A stretch of 25,676 bases of DNA. It comes from Geodermatophilaceae bacterium (GTDB lineage Bacteria; Actinomycetota; Actinomycetes; Mycobacteriales; Geodermatophilaceae). Under the pieces are notes generated by a model. It was not told the DNA's origin. It saw nothing but the letters and a program-made list of their open reading frames with translations, and did no database searches. Both the position numbers and the translations under genes were made by a program. Shown one piece after another: positions 1 to 7,835 of this stretch. Position 1 is the first letter of the stretch, and each line of letters opens with the position of its first letter. Where the stretch lies: assembly GCA_013811975.1 (NCBI GenBank), contig JACCUF010000052.1, positions 1 through 25,676 on the forward strand, given 5' to 3'.

Positions 1-1035
1 GGCAGCGCGCACCAGCCGCATTCCGAGCCCTTCGCTGAGCGTGTAGCCGCGGATCCGCGGGATCTCCACCGAGACGGTGCGTCGGGTGAGCAGGCCCCGC
101 TCGCTGACCATCAGCTCGCCGCGCTTGACCAGCAGGAAACGCCAGTTGAGGAAGACCGCGCCGATCACCGCCCCGACGGCGAGTAAGCCGATGAGGGCGA
201 CGATGGAGAGGGCGAACTGACCCGCCGAGAAGGTGCTCGGGTTCAGTTTGACCCAGGAGAACCAGGACGCCGGAAGGTCATCCACGAATTGGGACAGGAA
301 CCCGGCGCCGGCCAGCGGGATGGCGAGGTAGCTGCCGACCAGTGGGGCGTATAGCAGCCAGGACGGCCGTGACCGGGAGTACTCGAGATCCTCGATCGGC
401 TCGTCGCTGAGAGCGGCGAGCGGTTTGGCCGGATCTGGGCCAGCTGTTGAGTCAGCAGCCGAGTCGGCCGGCGCGGTCCCTGGGCCGCCCGTTGCGGATC
501 GGGAAGGGCGCCGGCGGTCCCGCAGCAGGTCACTGCGTAAGGCGATGGCGGTCTCGGTCGGGAGACCGTCGATGACTGCCTCTTCCTCGCCGGTCCCTGC
601 GGCGGCGGCCTCGATCTTGAGCCGGGCCAGTCCGAGTACCCGGTGCAAGGGGCCGACCTGGCTGTCGATGGCCCGGATCCGGTCCACCGGGATCGTTCGC
701 ACGCGGCGGGAGAAGATGCCCTGAGCGATGATGAGCTGTCGGTTGGCGACCTGATAGGTGAAGCGGTACCAAGTCAGCGCGGCAAGGCCCGTGATCGCGG
801 CGGCCGCCACCACGATGACACCGGTGACCCCGAACGAGCCCAGCCCTCCGCTGACACCGAGCCAGGCGAAGGCGGCGGCCAACCCGGGGACGGCCTCCCG
901 TAGGCCGCGGATGGTCAGCGCATGAATCGCGATGACCTTGGCCGACGTACGCGCCGGCGCTTGCCCAGTTGCGACCTCGACCGCGACCCGATCCGACTCA
1001 GGGCCACCCTCAGTCGTCAGGTGATCAGGTTGCAT
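1..1035 (-). CDS. Bacterial-PH (YdbT-like) membrane protein, C-terminus beyond window
   Basis: An uninterrupted reading frame of 345 codons runs from the ATG at 1035 to the left edge, so the 3' end is missing. The translation begins MQPDHLTTEGG. It has a hydrophobic region at about residues 48-88, followed by a bacterial PH (bPH2/DUF304) unit with the typical run from YQVANRQLIIAQG to PVDRIRAIDSQVGPLHRVLGL. A Pro/Ala/Ser-rich linker follows at about residues 175-215, then two more hydrophobic segments and the start of a second PH-like unit (RRTVSVEIPRIRGYTLSEG). This architecture matches the large YdbT-like partner of YdbS-like proteins. It overlaps the upstream small PH gene by 11 bp and is therefore probably co-translated with it. 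The exact function of the family is unclear; in Bacillus, YdbS and YdbT have been linked to resistance to certain bacteriocins. The family call is firm, the function is not. Confidence 0.85.
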   Translation of the reverse strand, partial: MQPDHLTTEGGPESDRVAVEVATGQAPARTSAKVIAIHALTIRGLREAVPGLAAAFAWLGVSGGLGSFGVTGVIVVAAAAITGLAALTWYRFTYQVANRQLIIAQGIFSRRVRTIPVDRIRAIDSQVGPLHRVLGLARLKIEAAAAGTGEEEAVIDGLPTETAIALRSDLLRDRRRPSRSATGGPGTAPADSAADSTAGPDPAKPLAALSDEPIEDLEYSRSRPSWLLYAPLVGSYLAIPLAGAGFLSQFVDDLPASWFSWVKLNPSTFSAGQFALSIVALIGLLAVGAVIGAVFLNWRFLLVKRGELMVSERGLLTRRTVSVEIPRIRGYTLSEGLGMRLVRAA

Positions 1036-1615
1036 CGTCGTCAGAGAGGTTGGCGCGCTTGGACAGGTCGTCGGCGACCTGAGCCGCGGCGTAGGACTCG
1101 AGCTGCTCGATCTGGACACTTCCGTGTGCCGAGGCAGTGCGTACCGAGACGGTGGCCAGGCCGAACATCCGTTGCAGCGGCCCGCGGGTCACGTCCACGG
1201 TCTGGATCCGGCTGATCGGCACCAGGATCCAGGTCCGCGACAACCAACCGGTGAGGGTGTAGATCCCGTCCGCGGTGACCTCCCACCGGTGTACGGCGTA
1301 CTTGTATCGCGGAACAACCAAGATCACCACGAGGAAAATGGCGGCCGCCGCCCACGGCAGGATGTCCGTGATGACGACCAGCCAGCGGGGTGCGGTGGCA
1401 GGGACGAACAGCGAAGCCGCCACGGCCGGAATCAGGAAGAACAGCGCACCGATGATCTCCTGCAACGTCCACAGCCCGATCGCCGACGAGGCCACCCGCC
1501 ACTGCGGCTCACGCGGCGCTGACGGGCCAGGCGCTCTGGCATCCGCCGGAATCCGCGTATCGACCGCTGAGGGGTCCTGCATCGACAACGCCGCCGGGGA
1601 CGGCGGGTCAATCAT
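1025..1615 (-). CDS. Small bacterial-PH (YdbS-like) membrane protein
   Basis: The product is 196 residues, starting MIDPPSPAAL. A Pro/Ala-rich, probably disordered cytoplasmic N-terminus (1-38) precedes two transmembrane segments (about 48-70 and 79-101). A bPH2 domain follows, with RYKYAVHRWEVTADGIYTL and PISRIQTVDVTRGPLQRMFGLATV (about 104-185). This is the single-PH partner of the downstream YdbT-like protein, and the two probably form one membrane complex. The ATG at 1615 is chosen because it overlaps the stop of the reductase gene by 8 bp. A longer frame reaching 1660 would lie inside that gene. A second in-frame ATG twelve codons in is possible. The gene belongs to the three-gene minus-strand operon. 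Confidence 0.85.
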   Translation of the reverse strand: MIDPPSPAALSMQDPSAVDTRIPADARAPGPSAPREPQWRVASSAIGLWTLQEIIGALFFLIPAVAASLFVPATAPRWLVVITDILPWAAAAIFLVVILVVPRYKYAVHRWEVTADGIYTLTGWLSRTWILVPISRIQTVDVTRGPLQRMFGLATVSVRTASAHGSVQIEQLESYAAAQVADDLSKRANLSDDDAT

Positions 1616-3056
1616 CGTTGTCTCGCGCCGGTCGAGCGCTCTGCCCGCCGTACCCACCAAAGAACTGGGCCGCGGCGATCCGCACCGACATCGACCAGGT
1701 GGGGTAGGCGTGCACGCTCTGCGCGATCCGGCCCACCACCAGACCCGCGCGCATTGCGAGGGTCCCCTGGGTGATCAGCTCCCCCGCGACCGGCCCCACC
1801 GCCGTCATGCCGACGACTTTCACCAGCAGCTTGCTGCGCAACACCTTTGGCGTTGCGGCGATGAGCTTGACGAACCCCTCTGTACGGCCGGCGCAGCGGG
1901 CCCGATCGGATTCGGCGTCGCTGACGTAGCTGACCTGCGCCATCTCGCCGTACGCGGCGAAGGCCTGGGCCTCGGTCAGCCCGACCTGGGCGACCTCAGG
2001 ATCGGTGAAGGTGACCCGCGGAATGGCACTCGGGTCCCATTCGCGCCGCCCACCCAGCAGACCCGGCCGATTGGTCGGGGCGAAGGCGTTGTGCGCGGCG
2101 AGGCGACCCTGCTCGTACCCGACGTGGGTCAACTGCATCGGCGAGGCGCAGTCCCCGGCCGCAAAGATTCCCTCGGCGGTGGTGGACAGATGTTCGTCGA
2201 CCTTGACGATGCCCGCCTCGCCGACCTCCACACCGGCTGTGTCCAGGCCGAGCTCGCTGGTCTGCGGAGTGCGGCCGATGACGATGAGCAGGTGCGAGCC
2301 GGACAGCTCGCTGCCGTCGCTGAGGTACACGATCGGTCCTGCGCCGATCCGGGAGACCGTACGGCCCAAGACGACTTGGACGCCGCTGGAGCCCAACGCC
2401 CGTCCGATCACCGCGCTGGCTTCGGGTTCTTCGTCGGCCAGCACTCGGCTCCTGGATTCGATCAGGGTGACCGCGCTGCCCAGCCGGGCAAAGGCCTGAG
2501 CGAGCTCGCAGCCTGTGACACCACCTCCGAGTACCAGCAGTCGCGGCGGTAACTCCGCCAGTTCGAACAGCGACTTGTTGGTCAGGTAGTCGACCCCGTC
2601 CAGCCCCGGCAGTCGCGGGATCTTCGGCTGCGCACCGGTGGCCACGATGATCCGCTCGGCTTGGACGGTGCTCTTCCCGACGCGTACCTCGCCACCGCCG
2701 AGCAGCCGTGCCCGGCCCGGCCACAAGTCGATGCCCTGACGCCGCAGCCGGTCGGGGGATTCGTCCTGCGCGACGTCGGAGACCACGGTACGGATCCGAT
2801 CCATCACGGCCGGAAAGTCGACCTCGACCACGGACCGGAAACCGTACGCGGCGCCGTTTCGCGCCTCTCGGATCCGGCGCGCGCTCTCGATCAGCGTCTT
2901 GCTGGGTACGCAACCGGTGTACGTGCACTCGCCACCGGGCTTGTCCATCTCGACGAGGGCGACCGACTTGCCGATCGCACGGGCACCGGCGGCTGCTCCC
3001 AGGCCCGCGGCGCCGGCGCCGAGCACCACCAGGTCGTAGCTCGTCATGGCGTCCAT
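1608..3056 (-). CDS. FAD-dependent pyridine nucleotide-disulfide oxidoreductase (Lpd/MerA-like)
   Basis: A class I flavoprotein disulfide reductase of 482 residues, the usual family length. The N-terminal FAD site is LVVLGAGAAGLG (about 9-20). The redox-active pair follows in CTYTGCVPSK (C44 and C49). A second dinucleotide site, VLGGGVTGCELAQAF, lies in the middle, and IFAAGDCA is the second FAD contact. The C-terminal interface reads HAYPTWSMSVR where dihydrolipoamide dehydrogenases have HAHPTLSE, so the catalytic His and its Glu partner are replaced by Tyr and Met. A true lipoamide dehydrogenase is therefore unlikely; a quinone, dye, metal or low-molecular-weight disulfide reductase is more plausible. 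The ATG at 3047, three codons in, has an AGGATGG ribosome site in front of it and may be the real start. It is the first gene of an overlapping operon with the two PH-domain genes. The family is firm and the substrate unknown. Confidence 0.88.
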   Translation of the reverse strand: MDAMTSYDLVVLGAGAAGLGAAAGARAIGKSVALVEMDKPGGECTYTGCVPSKTLIESARRIREARNGAAYGFRSVVEVDFPAVMDRIRTVVSDVAQDESPDRLRRQGIDLWPGRARLLGGGEVRVGKSTVQAERIIVATGAQPKIPRLPGLDGVDYLTNKSLFELAELPPRLLVLGGGVTGCELAQAFARLGSAVTLIESRSRVLADEEPEASAVIGRALGSSGVQVVLGRTVSRIGAGPIVYLSDGSELSGSHLLIVIGRTPQTSELGLDTAGVEVGEAGIVKVDEHLSTTAEGIFAAGDCASPMQLTHVGYEQGRLAAHNAFAPTNRPGLLGGRREWDPSAIPRVTFTDPEVAQVGLTEAQAFAAYGEMAQVSYVSDAESDRARCAGRTEGFVKLIAATPKVLRSKLLVKVVGMTAVGPVAGELITQGTLAMRAGLVVGRIAQSVHAYPTWSMSVRIAAAQFFGGYGGQSARPARDNDD

Positions 3057-3121
3057 CCTGACACCATCAGAGAAGTGCCGGCCGCTGGTTGGGCTCGCGC
3101 AAGACGTGTGAAGATGCCGGG

Positions 3122-3454
3122 ATGACTTCCCCGGACCTTCCCGAACAGCCTGCGTCCGACCTCCCGGCCGACGCCGTCATCCTCGACGTCCGCGAACCCG
3201 ACGAATGGGCTGCCGGGCACATCGAGGCTGCGGTGCACATACCGATCGGACAGGTCACCGCTCGGCTCGCAGACATCCCGCAGGCCGATCCGATCTACGT
3301 GATTTGTCGAGGCGGTGGGCGATCCTCGCGGGTGAGCGAGTTCCTCAGCGCGCAGGGCATCGAGGCGGTCAACGTGGCCGGAGGCATGCAGGACTGGGCA
3401 GCTTCAGGCAGGCCCATGGTCAGCGACACCGGCCGCGCTCCTGAGGTCATCTAG
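3122..3454 (+). CDS. Rhodanese-like domain protein
   Basis: The product is 110 residues and is a single rhodanese domain. VILDVREPDEWAAGHIEAAVHIP is the CH2A-type strand and loop, and CRGGGRSSR is the active-site loop with the persulfide-forming Cys. The C-terminal NVAGGMQDW is typical of stand-alone rhodaneses. The domain moves sulfane sulfur from a donor such as thiosulfate, cysteine persulfide or a low-molecular-weight thiol persulfide. The ATG at 3122 starts directly before the domain. A GAAGAT hexamer six bases upstream could be the -10 box of a leaderless transcript. The gene is monocistronic, divergent from the flavin reductase and convergent with the peptidase gene. The physiological acceptor cannot be read from sequence. 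Confidence 0.88.
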   Translation: MTSPDLPEQPASDLPADAVILDVREPDEWAAGHIEAAVHIPIGQVTARLADIPQADPIYVICRGGGRSSRVSEFLSAQGIEAVNVAGGMQDWAASGRPMVSDTGRAPEVI

Positions 3455-3531
3455 CCACCCCTTAGGCCGTTGTGAAGCGAACCGCCTCTGTCTGGGGCTC
3501 AAAGTGGCGGTTTGTGTAGCGAACCGGCATA

Positions 3532-3547
3532 CCGGTTGATCAACCGG
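3532..3547. repeat. Perfect 16-bp palindrome at the end of pip
   Basis: CCGGTTGATCAACCGG is its own reverse complement and covers the stop codon of the proline iminopeptidase gene at 3540-3542. A weaker inverted pair (AACCGCC/GGCGGTT) lies just before it. It sits between convergent genes, so a role in termination is possible, but no T-tract is present on either side. Confidence 0.4.
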
Positions 3548-4505
3548 GGCCGGCGAACTTGTCGGTGGCCAGGACGAGGGAACGGGTGTTGCCGGGTTCG
3601 GTGCCCGCATGCCCGGTCGCTGCAACCATCAGCAACTGGGCGCTCGGCCACCCCTGGTGCAGATCCCAGGCGGTGACCGGAGGCGTGCAGATGTCGTAGC
3701 GACCCTGGACGATGATGCCAGGAATGCTCTGCAGGACATGGGCATTGGCGATCAGCTGACCTTCTTCGAGCCAACCTCTGTTGACGAAGTAGTGGTTCTC
3801 GATGCGGGCGAAGGCCAGCGAGAAGGCCGGGTTTTTGTATGCCTCGAGCAGGTCAGGATCCTCGATCAGCGTCACGGTCGAGGCCTCCCAGACGCTCCAG
3901 GCAACCGCGGCGGGACCGTGCACGGCGGGGTCGGGGTCGTTGAGCAGCCGGTGGTAGGCCCTCATCAGATCACTGCGGTCCTCAGGGGCGACCGGAGCAA
4001 GGAAGTCCTGCCAGCGTTCGGGGAAGATCACCCCCGCACCACCTTGGTAGAACCAGTCCAGCTCACGTTGGCGCAAGGTGAACACGCCGCGCAGGATCAG
4101 TTCGGTCACGCGGTCCGGATGGGTTTGCGCGTAGGCCAGCGCCAGGGTCGAACCCCATGAGCCGCCGAGCACCAGCCACTTGTTGATGCCCAGGTGTTCC
4201 CGGAGAGCCTCGATGTCGGCGACCAGATGCCAGGTCGTATTGGTGCTCAGATCTAGGAGGGCCTCGCTGGCATGCGGCCGGCTGCGCCCGCATCCGCGCT
4301 GATCGAACACGACGATCTGGTAGCGGGCCGGATCGAACAGCCGACGGTTGTCCGGCTTCGAGCCACCCCCGGGTCCGCCGTGCAGGAATAACGCCGGCTT
4401 GCCATCGGGATTGCCGCTGATCTCCCAGTAGATCTCCTGGCCGTCGCCGACCTCGAGCGACCCGGCCTCGTACGGCTCGATCTCGGGATAGGGCTGGCCG
4501 ACCAT
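3540..4505 (-). CDS. pip: Proline iminopeptidase (peptidase family S33)
   Basis: An alpha/beta-hydrolase of 321 residues, the normal length for prolyl aminopeptidases. It removes N-terminal proline from peptides in the cytoplasm. The oxyanion-hole motif HGGPGGG is at 42-48, DQRGCGRS at 68-75 and the nucleophile elbow GGSWGS at 114-119 (Ser116). The acid Asp271 lies in GRYDICTPP and the base His299 in TGHAGTEPG, so the catalytic triad is complete. The Glu pair that binds the substrate amino terminus in this family is plausibly in FARIENHYF and the following WLEEGQ. There is no signal peptide. The ATG at 4505 fits the family start (PEIEPYEAGSLEVGDG). It follows the P450 gene on the same strand but is separated from it by a long hairpin, so it is probably transcribed on its own. 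Confidence 0.92.
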   Translation of the reverse strand: MVGQPYPEIEPYEAGSLEVGDGQEIYWEISGNPDGKPALFLHGGPGGGSKPDNRRLFDPARYQIVVFDQRGCGRSRPHASEALLDLSTNTTWHLVADIEALREHLGINKWLVLGGSWGSTLALAYAQTHPDRVTELILRGVFTLRQRELDWFYQGGAGVIFPERWQDFLAPVAPEDRSDLMRAYHRLLNDPDPAVHGPAAVAWSVWEASTVTLIEDPDLLEAYKNPAFSLAFARIENHYFVNRGWLEEGQLIANAHVLQSIPGIIVQGRYDICTPPVTAWDLHQGWPSAQLLMVAATGHAGTEPGNTRSLVLATDKFAGPG

Positions 4506-4522
4506 GTGACCCCTAATCGTTT

Positions 4523-4575
4523 CGAGTGAAGGACGCCTTGTATCGAACCTATGGATACAGGGCGTCCTTCACTCG
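4523..4575. terminator. Long hairpin between P450 and pip genes
   Basis: CGAGTGAAGGACGCC at 4523-4537 pairs with its exact complement at 4561-4575. A T-G wobble and six more pairs (TGTATC/GATACA) extend the stem to about 22 bp, with a 9-nt loop at 4545-4553. It overlaps the P450 stop codon (4569-4571) and ends before the pip start. A transcription terminator for the P450 gene is the simplest reading. There is no T-run. Confidence 0.6.
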
Positions 4576-5819
4576 GCCGGGGTGAGGATGACCGGCAGGT
4601 CGACCAGGCCGCGAATGACGAACTCGGGCCGGCGTACCGGTAGATCGGCTAGCTCGATCGTGGCCGTATTCATGAGCAGCGCGGCGAAGGATGCCTGCAG
4701 CTCGACCCGTGCCAGCGGTGCGCCGATGCAGAAGTGGATCCCGGCGCCGAAGGAGATGTGCGGATTGTCCGTACGGCCCAGATCGAGACGGTCCGGGTCG
4801 GAAAACACAGTGGGGTCGCGGTTGGCCGAGCCGAGCAGCGCAGCCACCTTCGTACCCTCCCTCACGGTCACATCCCCGATCTCGACGTCGCGGACGGCGG
4901 TGCGCTCGAACAGTTGTAGCGGTGAGTCGTAGCGCATGAGTTCCTCGACGGCGGACGGGATCAGCCCCGGGTCGGCGCGCAACCGGGTGAGTTCCTCCGG
5001 ATGCCGGAGCAGGGCGAGCATCCCGTTGCATGTGACGTTGACCGTGGCCTCGTGACCGGCGTTGAGCAGCAGGATGCAGATGGTGACCAATTCATCCTCG
5101 GTGAGCCGATCGCCGTCGGCGTCCCGTACTGAGACGAGGTGGCTGACCAGGTCCTCCCCAGGAGCAGTACGGCGTTGGGCGGCAAGCTCGCGGAGGTAGG
5201 CCACGAACTCTGCCGCGGCGATCTCGGCCGCCGACTCGACAGCTACCGGACGGTCGTACTCGTACATCTTCACGATCGCGTTCGACCAGGGTCGCAGAAG
5301 CGGCCGGTCGGACTCCGGGACACCGAGGAGTTCGGCAATCACGGCGACCGGGAGTTCATCGGCGTAGGAGGGCACCAGATCGACCGGCCGACCTCCGGCT
5401 GCCCGTTCCAGCAGATCGGCGACCAGCCGGGCGGCCAGGTCCTCGACCCATGGCCGCAGCCGCTCGATGTGGCCGCGGGCGAAGGCAGCCGCGACCAGCC
5501 GCCGCAGTCTGGGGTGCTCAGGCGGCTCCATCTCGAGCAGCGCGTTGCGGTGGATCAGATTGAACGACTCGAAGGCCGGTAGCGGCAGGCGGTCAGCCCA
5601 GATCCGGCCGAGGCCGCGATGGCGCAGAACGGCGTTGGCCTGTGCATGACCGAAGGCCAGCCACATACCCAGCCCGTCATCCCAGGCGATCGGGTGCGCG
5701 GCTCGCCGGGCTGCGAAGACGGGGTACGGGTCGGCGACCAGCTCCGGATCATCGAGATCCAGCAGCACCGCCACGTCGCCGAGGATAGGTCGCGGAACCT
5801 TCCCGGGCATTTGGTGCAT
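4569..5819 (-). CDS. Cytochrome P450 (soluble bacterial class)
   Basis: With a start at 5819 the product is 416 residues, the usual size of soluble actinobacterial P450s. The I-helix oxygen-activation motif is AGHEAT (254-259); Glu followed by Ala-Thr matches the acid-alcohol type. The K-helix ExxR is at 293-296 (EELMR). The heme loop FGAGIHFCIGAPLAR has the thiolate Cys at about 364. The N-terminus is DPYPVFAARRAAHPIAWDDG, as in CYP107/CYP105-like enzymes. No ferredoxin or reductase gene is adjacent. The frame is open further upstream to 6041, but that extension lies antisense to the phosphodiesterase gene and lacks P450 features, so it is rejected. An alternative ATG lies at 5810. The substrate is unknown; no biosynthetic cluster surrounds it. 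Confidence 0.92.
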   Translation of the reverse strand: MHQMPGKVPRPILGDVAVLLDLDDPELVADPYPVFAARRAAHPIAWDDGLGMWLAFGHAQANAVLRHRGLGRIWADRLPLPAFESFNLIHRNALLEMEPPEHPRLRRLVAAAFARGHIERLRPWVEDLAARLVADLLERAAGGRPVDLVPSYADELPVAVIAELLGVPESDRPLLRPWSNAIVKMYEYDRPVAVESAAEIAAAEFVAYLRELAAQRRTAPGEDLVSHLVSVRDADGDRLTEDELVTICILLLNAGHEATVNVTCNGMLALLRHPEELTRLRADPGLIPSAVEELMRYDSPLQLFERTAVRDVEIGDVTVREGTKVAALLGSANRDPTVFSDPDRLDLGRTDNPHISFGAGIHFCIGAPLARVELQASFAALLMNTATIELADLPVRRPEFVIRGLVDLPVILTPAE

Positions 5820-5873
5820 AGCCTGCGGAAGGGCTTGCCACGGTGGTCGACCGGCGGCGCGCACAATGGGGGA

Positions 5874-6689
5874 GTGGCTCGGCCAGGCATCGATCGGCCC
5901 TGGGTGGTTGCCCACCGCGGTGCCTCCTCCGAGGTCGCCGAGCACACCGTCCGCGCATACGAGAAGGCCATCGAGCAGGGTGCCGACGCCGTCGAATGCG
6001 ATGTACGCCTGACCCGAGACGGGCATCTGGTTTGCGTCCACGACTCAACGCTTTCGCGGACCTCCGACGGCCGCGGACGGGTTTCGGAGCGGACCCTCGG
6101 GGAGTTGCTTGACCTGGACTTCAGCGGTTGGCGCAACGAACTGCCCGACACCGCCGACGACCTCGTCGCCGACACCCCGACGGAATCGTCACCGGTCCTG
6201 GCCTTCGACGACCTGCTCGACCTGGTGGTGAGCGCGCCGCGGCCGCTGAGGCTGTTCGTCGAGACCAAGCACCCCACCCGGTTCGGTGGTCTGGTCGAAG
6301 AGCAGGTCGTGGCCAGCCTCGCCCAGCACGGCCTGCACGAGCCGAGCGATCCGCTGCAGTCCTCGATCACCGTGATGAGCTTCGCCACCACCGCCGTACG
6401 CCGCGTGCACTCTCTCGCGCCGAACCTGCCGACCGTTCAGCTCTATACGACGGTGCCGCCGCTACGCCGCGACGGGACCTTGCCGCGAGGGATCGAGATC
6501 GTCGGGGTGGACATCGAGACGTTGCGACGCCATCCGGCCTATGTCCGACGGGTTCATCGGCAGGGCAACCGGTGTTACGTGTGGACGGTCGACGATCCGG
6601 CCGACGTCGAGTTGGCCCTCGTCCTGGGCGTCGAGGGGATCATCAGCAATCGCCCGGCAATGGTGCGGGCTCTGATCGAGGCCGCCTGA
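5874..6689 (+). CDS. Glycerophosphodiester phosphodiesterase
   Basis: The product is about 271 residues, a GDPD-family TIM barrel that hydrolyses glycerophosphodiesters to glycerol-3-phosphate and an alcohol. VVAHRGASSEVAEHTVRAYEKAIEQGADAVECDVRLTRDGHLVCVHD contains the catalytic His pair (HRG and VHD) and the metal-binding Glu and Asp (ECDVR). FVETKHP is the third metal strand, and VWTVDDPADVELALVLGVEGIISNRP is the C-terminal barrel. No signal peptide is seen, so it is probably cytoplasmic. The GTG at 5874 is chosen because it is the only start just upstream of the barrel and it leaves 54 bp to the divergent P450 start. No convincing ribosome site precedes it, and a CACAAT hexamer six bases upstream may be the -10 box of a leaderless transcript. 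The start is less sure than the function. Confidence 0.88.
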   Translation: MARPGIDRPWVVAHRGASSEVAEHTVRAYEKAIEQGADAVECDVRLTRDGHLVCVHDSTLSRTSDGRGRVSERTLGELLDLDFSGWRNELPDTADDLVADTPTESSPVLAFDDLLDLVVSAPRPLRLFVETKHPTRFGGLVEEQVVASLAQHGLHEPSDPLQSSITVMSFATTAVRRVHSLAPNLPTVQLYTTVPPLRRDGTLPRGIEIVGVDIETLRRHPAYVRRVHRQGNRCYVWTVDDPADVELALVLGVEGIISNRPAMVRALIEAA

Positions 6690-6710
6690 CTCGTTCTCGC
6701 CCGCTTTCCG

Positions 6711-6772
6711 CCGCTATCGCGAAAACGGCGCGTAGGGGGCCCGTATTCACGCCGTTATCGCGATAACGGCGC
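6711..6772. repeat. Intergenic palindromic repeat, copy 1
   Basis: The left half, CCGCTATCGCGAAAACGG at 6711-6728, matches the left half of the copy at 22462-22522 with one mismatch, including the following CGCGT. The right half, 6751-6770, is the perfect 20-bp palindrome GCCGTTATCGCGATAACGGC. It lies between the phosphodiesterase stop and the next promoter on the same strand. A terminator or dispersed REP-like role is plausible. Confidence 0.7.
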
Positions 6773-6799
6773 GCCAGATCGGCAGGCCGTCCTTCCGGT

Positions 6800-6805
6800 T
6801 AGGGT
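6800..6805 (+). promoter_or_regulatory. -10 box (TAGGGT) of the SEC-C/kynurenine operon
   Basis: TAGGGT fits the actinobacterial TANNNT -10 pattern and ends seven bases before the ATG at 6813. No Shine-Dalgarno is present, so transcription probably starts at or next to the start codon, giving a leaderless mRNA. Confidence 0.5.
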
Positions 6806-6812
6806 CAGGGGC

Positions 6813-7835
6813 ATGGCTTCTCGCAGTTCTGGCACGCCTCCCGCACCTCCCCGCGCGAGCAGCAAGCGGCGTCCCAGCGCCGGACGCGGTCCAGAAAGCC
6901 CAACGGCCGGTCCGGGGGATGCGCCCAACCCCCGCCAGCCCTGCCCTTGTGGCTCGGGTCGGCGGTACAAGCACTGCCACGGTTCCGGTCGCTCCGTCCG
7001 GGTCGCCCGGCCGTTCGAGGGGCTCACCGGCGAGGCGGACCTGATTGCCTTGCGTGAGCTGGTCTCTGCGGCGACCTCGCCGTTGATCTTGTCCGACCCC
7101 GCGAACGCCGATCGCAGCGTCACGCTGGCGACCGTTCTCCCTCAGCTGTCGCCGGCCCTGGTTCGCGAGGACGGCGCGATCCTGCTCGGCCTTCAGCTCG
7201 CCGCCTCATCCGATGACGTCAGCCGCGACATCGGGACCGCGCTGCAGGTGGCGCTGGAAGCTGACCCCGGTCAGCCGATCCACCCCGGCCCGATCGGCGG
7301 CGTCGGCTCGGCTGGACCGCGGCTGCAGGAACTGCTCAGCGACGCGCCGCTGGATATCACCGTTCACGAGGACTATGGCTTCTGGCTGGGCCGGGATCCC
7401 GACGATCCCGAGGACGAGCCGATCGGCCCCTCCCTGGCCGCCGGTCTGGCGGAAGCCAACGCCACGGTCATCCCGTCGGTACGAAAGCCCGGGAACGAGG
7501 CTGCGTACTGGTGCCGCCCCGACGATGCCAAGGCGCACCTGCGGTGGGTCATGACCCACCCTGAGGAACCGCTGCTCGACGCCCTGGCCGTGCTCGGGGC
7601 CGCCGGCGAGCTAGATCTCGGCACGGGCACGAAATACGCCGGCGCCTTCCGCGCGCACGGACTGGTGGCGCCGGTCTGGGACCTGCCCGCCGATGCGCCG
7701 GCCGAGCAATGGTGGCAGCCGGCCGAGGACTTCCAGAAGCGGCTGACCGCGATGCTGACGACCGCACCCCGTCTCGACGAAGCGGCCCGGCGATTCCGGT
7801 CGGAGATCCTGTCCCGGCAGGTCACCCTGAGATGA
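6813..7835 (+). CDS. SEC-C motif protein (DUF5926-like)
   Basis: The product is 340 residues. A basic, Ser/Pro-rich N-terminal tail (1-40) leads to a SEC-C zinc motif, PCPCGSGRRYKHCHG, with ligands C44, C46, C55 and His56 or H54. The remaining 280 residues are an acidic alpha/beta region that I recognise only as the conserved actinobacterial DUF5926 type. SEC-C motifs bind zinc and often contact the ribosome or SecA partners; the role of this family is unknown. The gene leads the operon: its TGA overlaps the ATG of the tryptophan dioxygenase gene (ATGA at 7832-7835), so the two are translationally coupled. There is no known catalytic link to kynurenine metabolism, and the coupling may simply be inherited gene order. 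Confidence 0.82.
   Translation: MASRSSGTPPAPPRASSKRRPSAGRGPESPTAGPGDAPNPRQPCPCGSGRRYKHCHGSGRSVRVARPFEGLTGEADLIALRELVSAATSPLILSDPANADRSVTLATVLPQLSPALVREDGAILLGLQLAASSDDVSRDIGTALQVALEADPGQPIHPGPIGGVGSAGPRLQELLSDAPLDITVHEDYGFWLGRDPDDPEDEPIGPSLAAGLAEANATVIPSVRKPGNEAAYWCRPDDAKAHLRWVMTHPEEPLLDALAVLGAAGELDLGTGTKYAGAFRAHGLVAPVWDLPADAPAEQWWQPAEDFQKRLTAMLTTAPRLDEAARRFRSEILSRQVTLR

Noticed and set aside
1275..2552. Long plus-strand reading frame of 425 codons
   Set aside because: It lies antisense to the flavin reductase and small PH gene, has no recognisable domain, and is a product of GC-rich third positions.
5820..6041. 74-codon N-terminal extension of the P450
   Set aside because: It is antisense to the phosphodiesterase metal-binding region and not P450-like.
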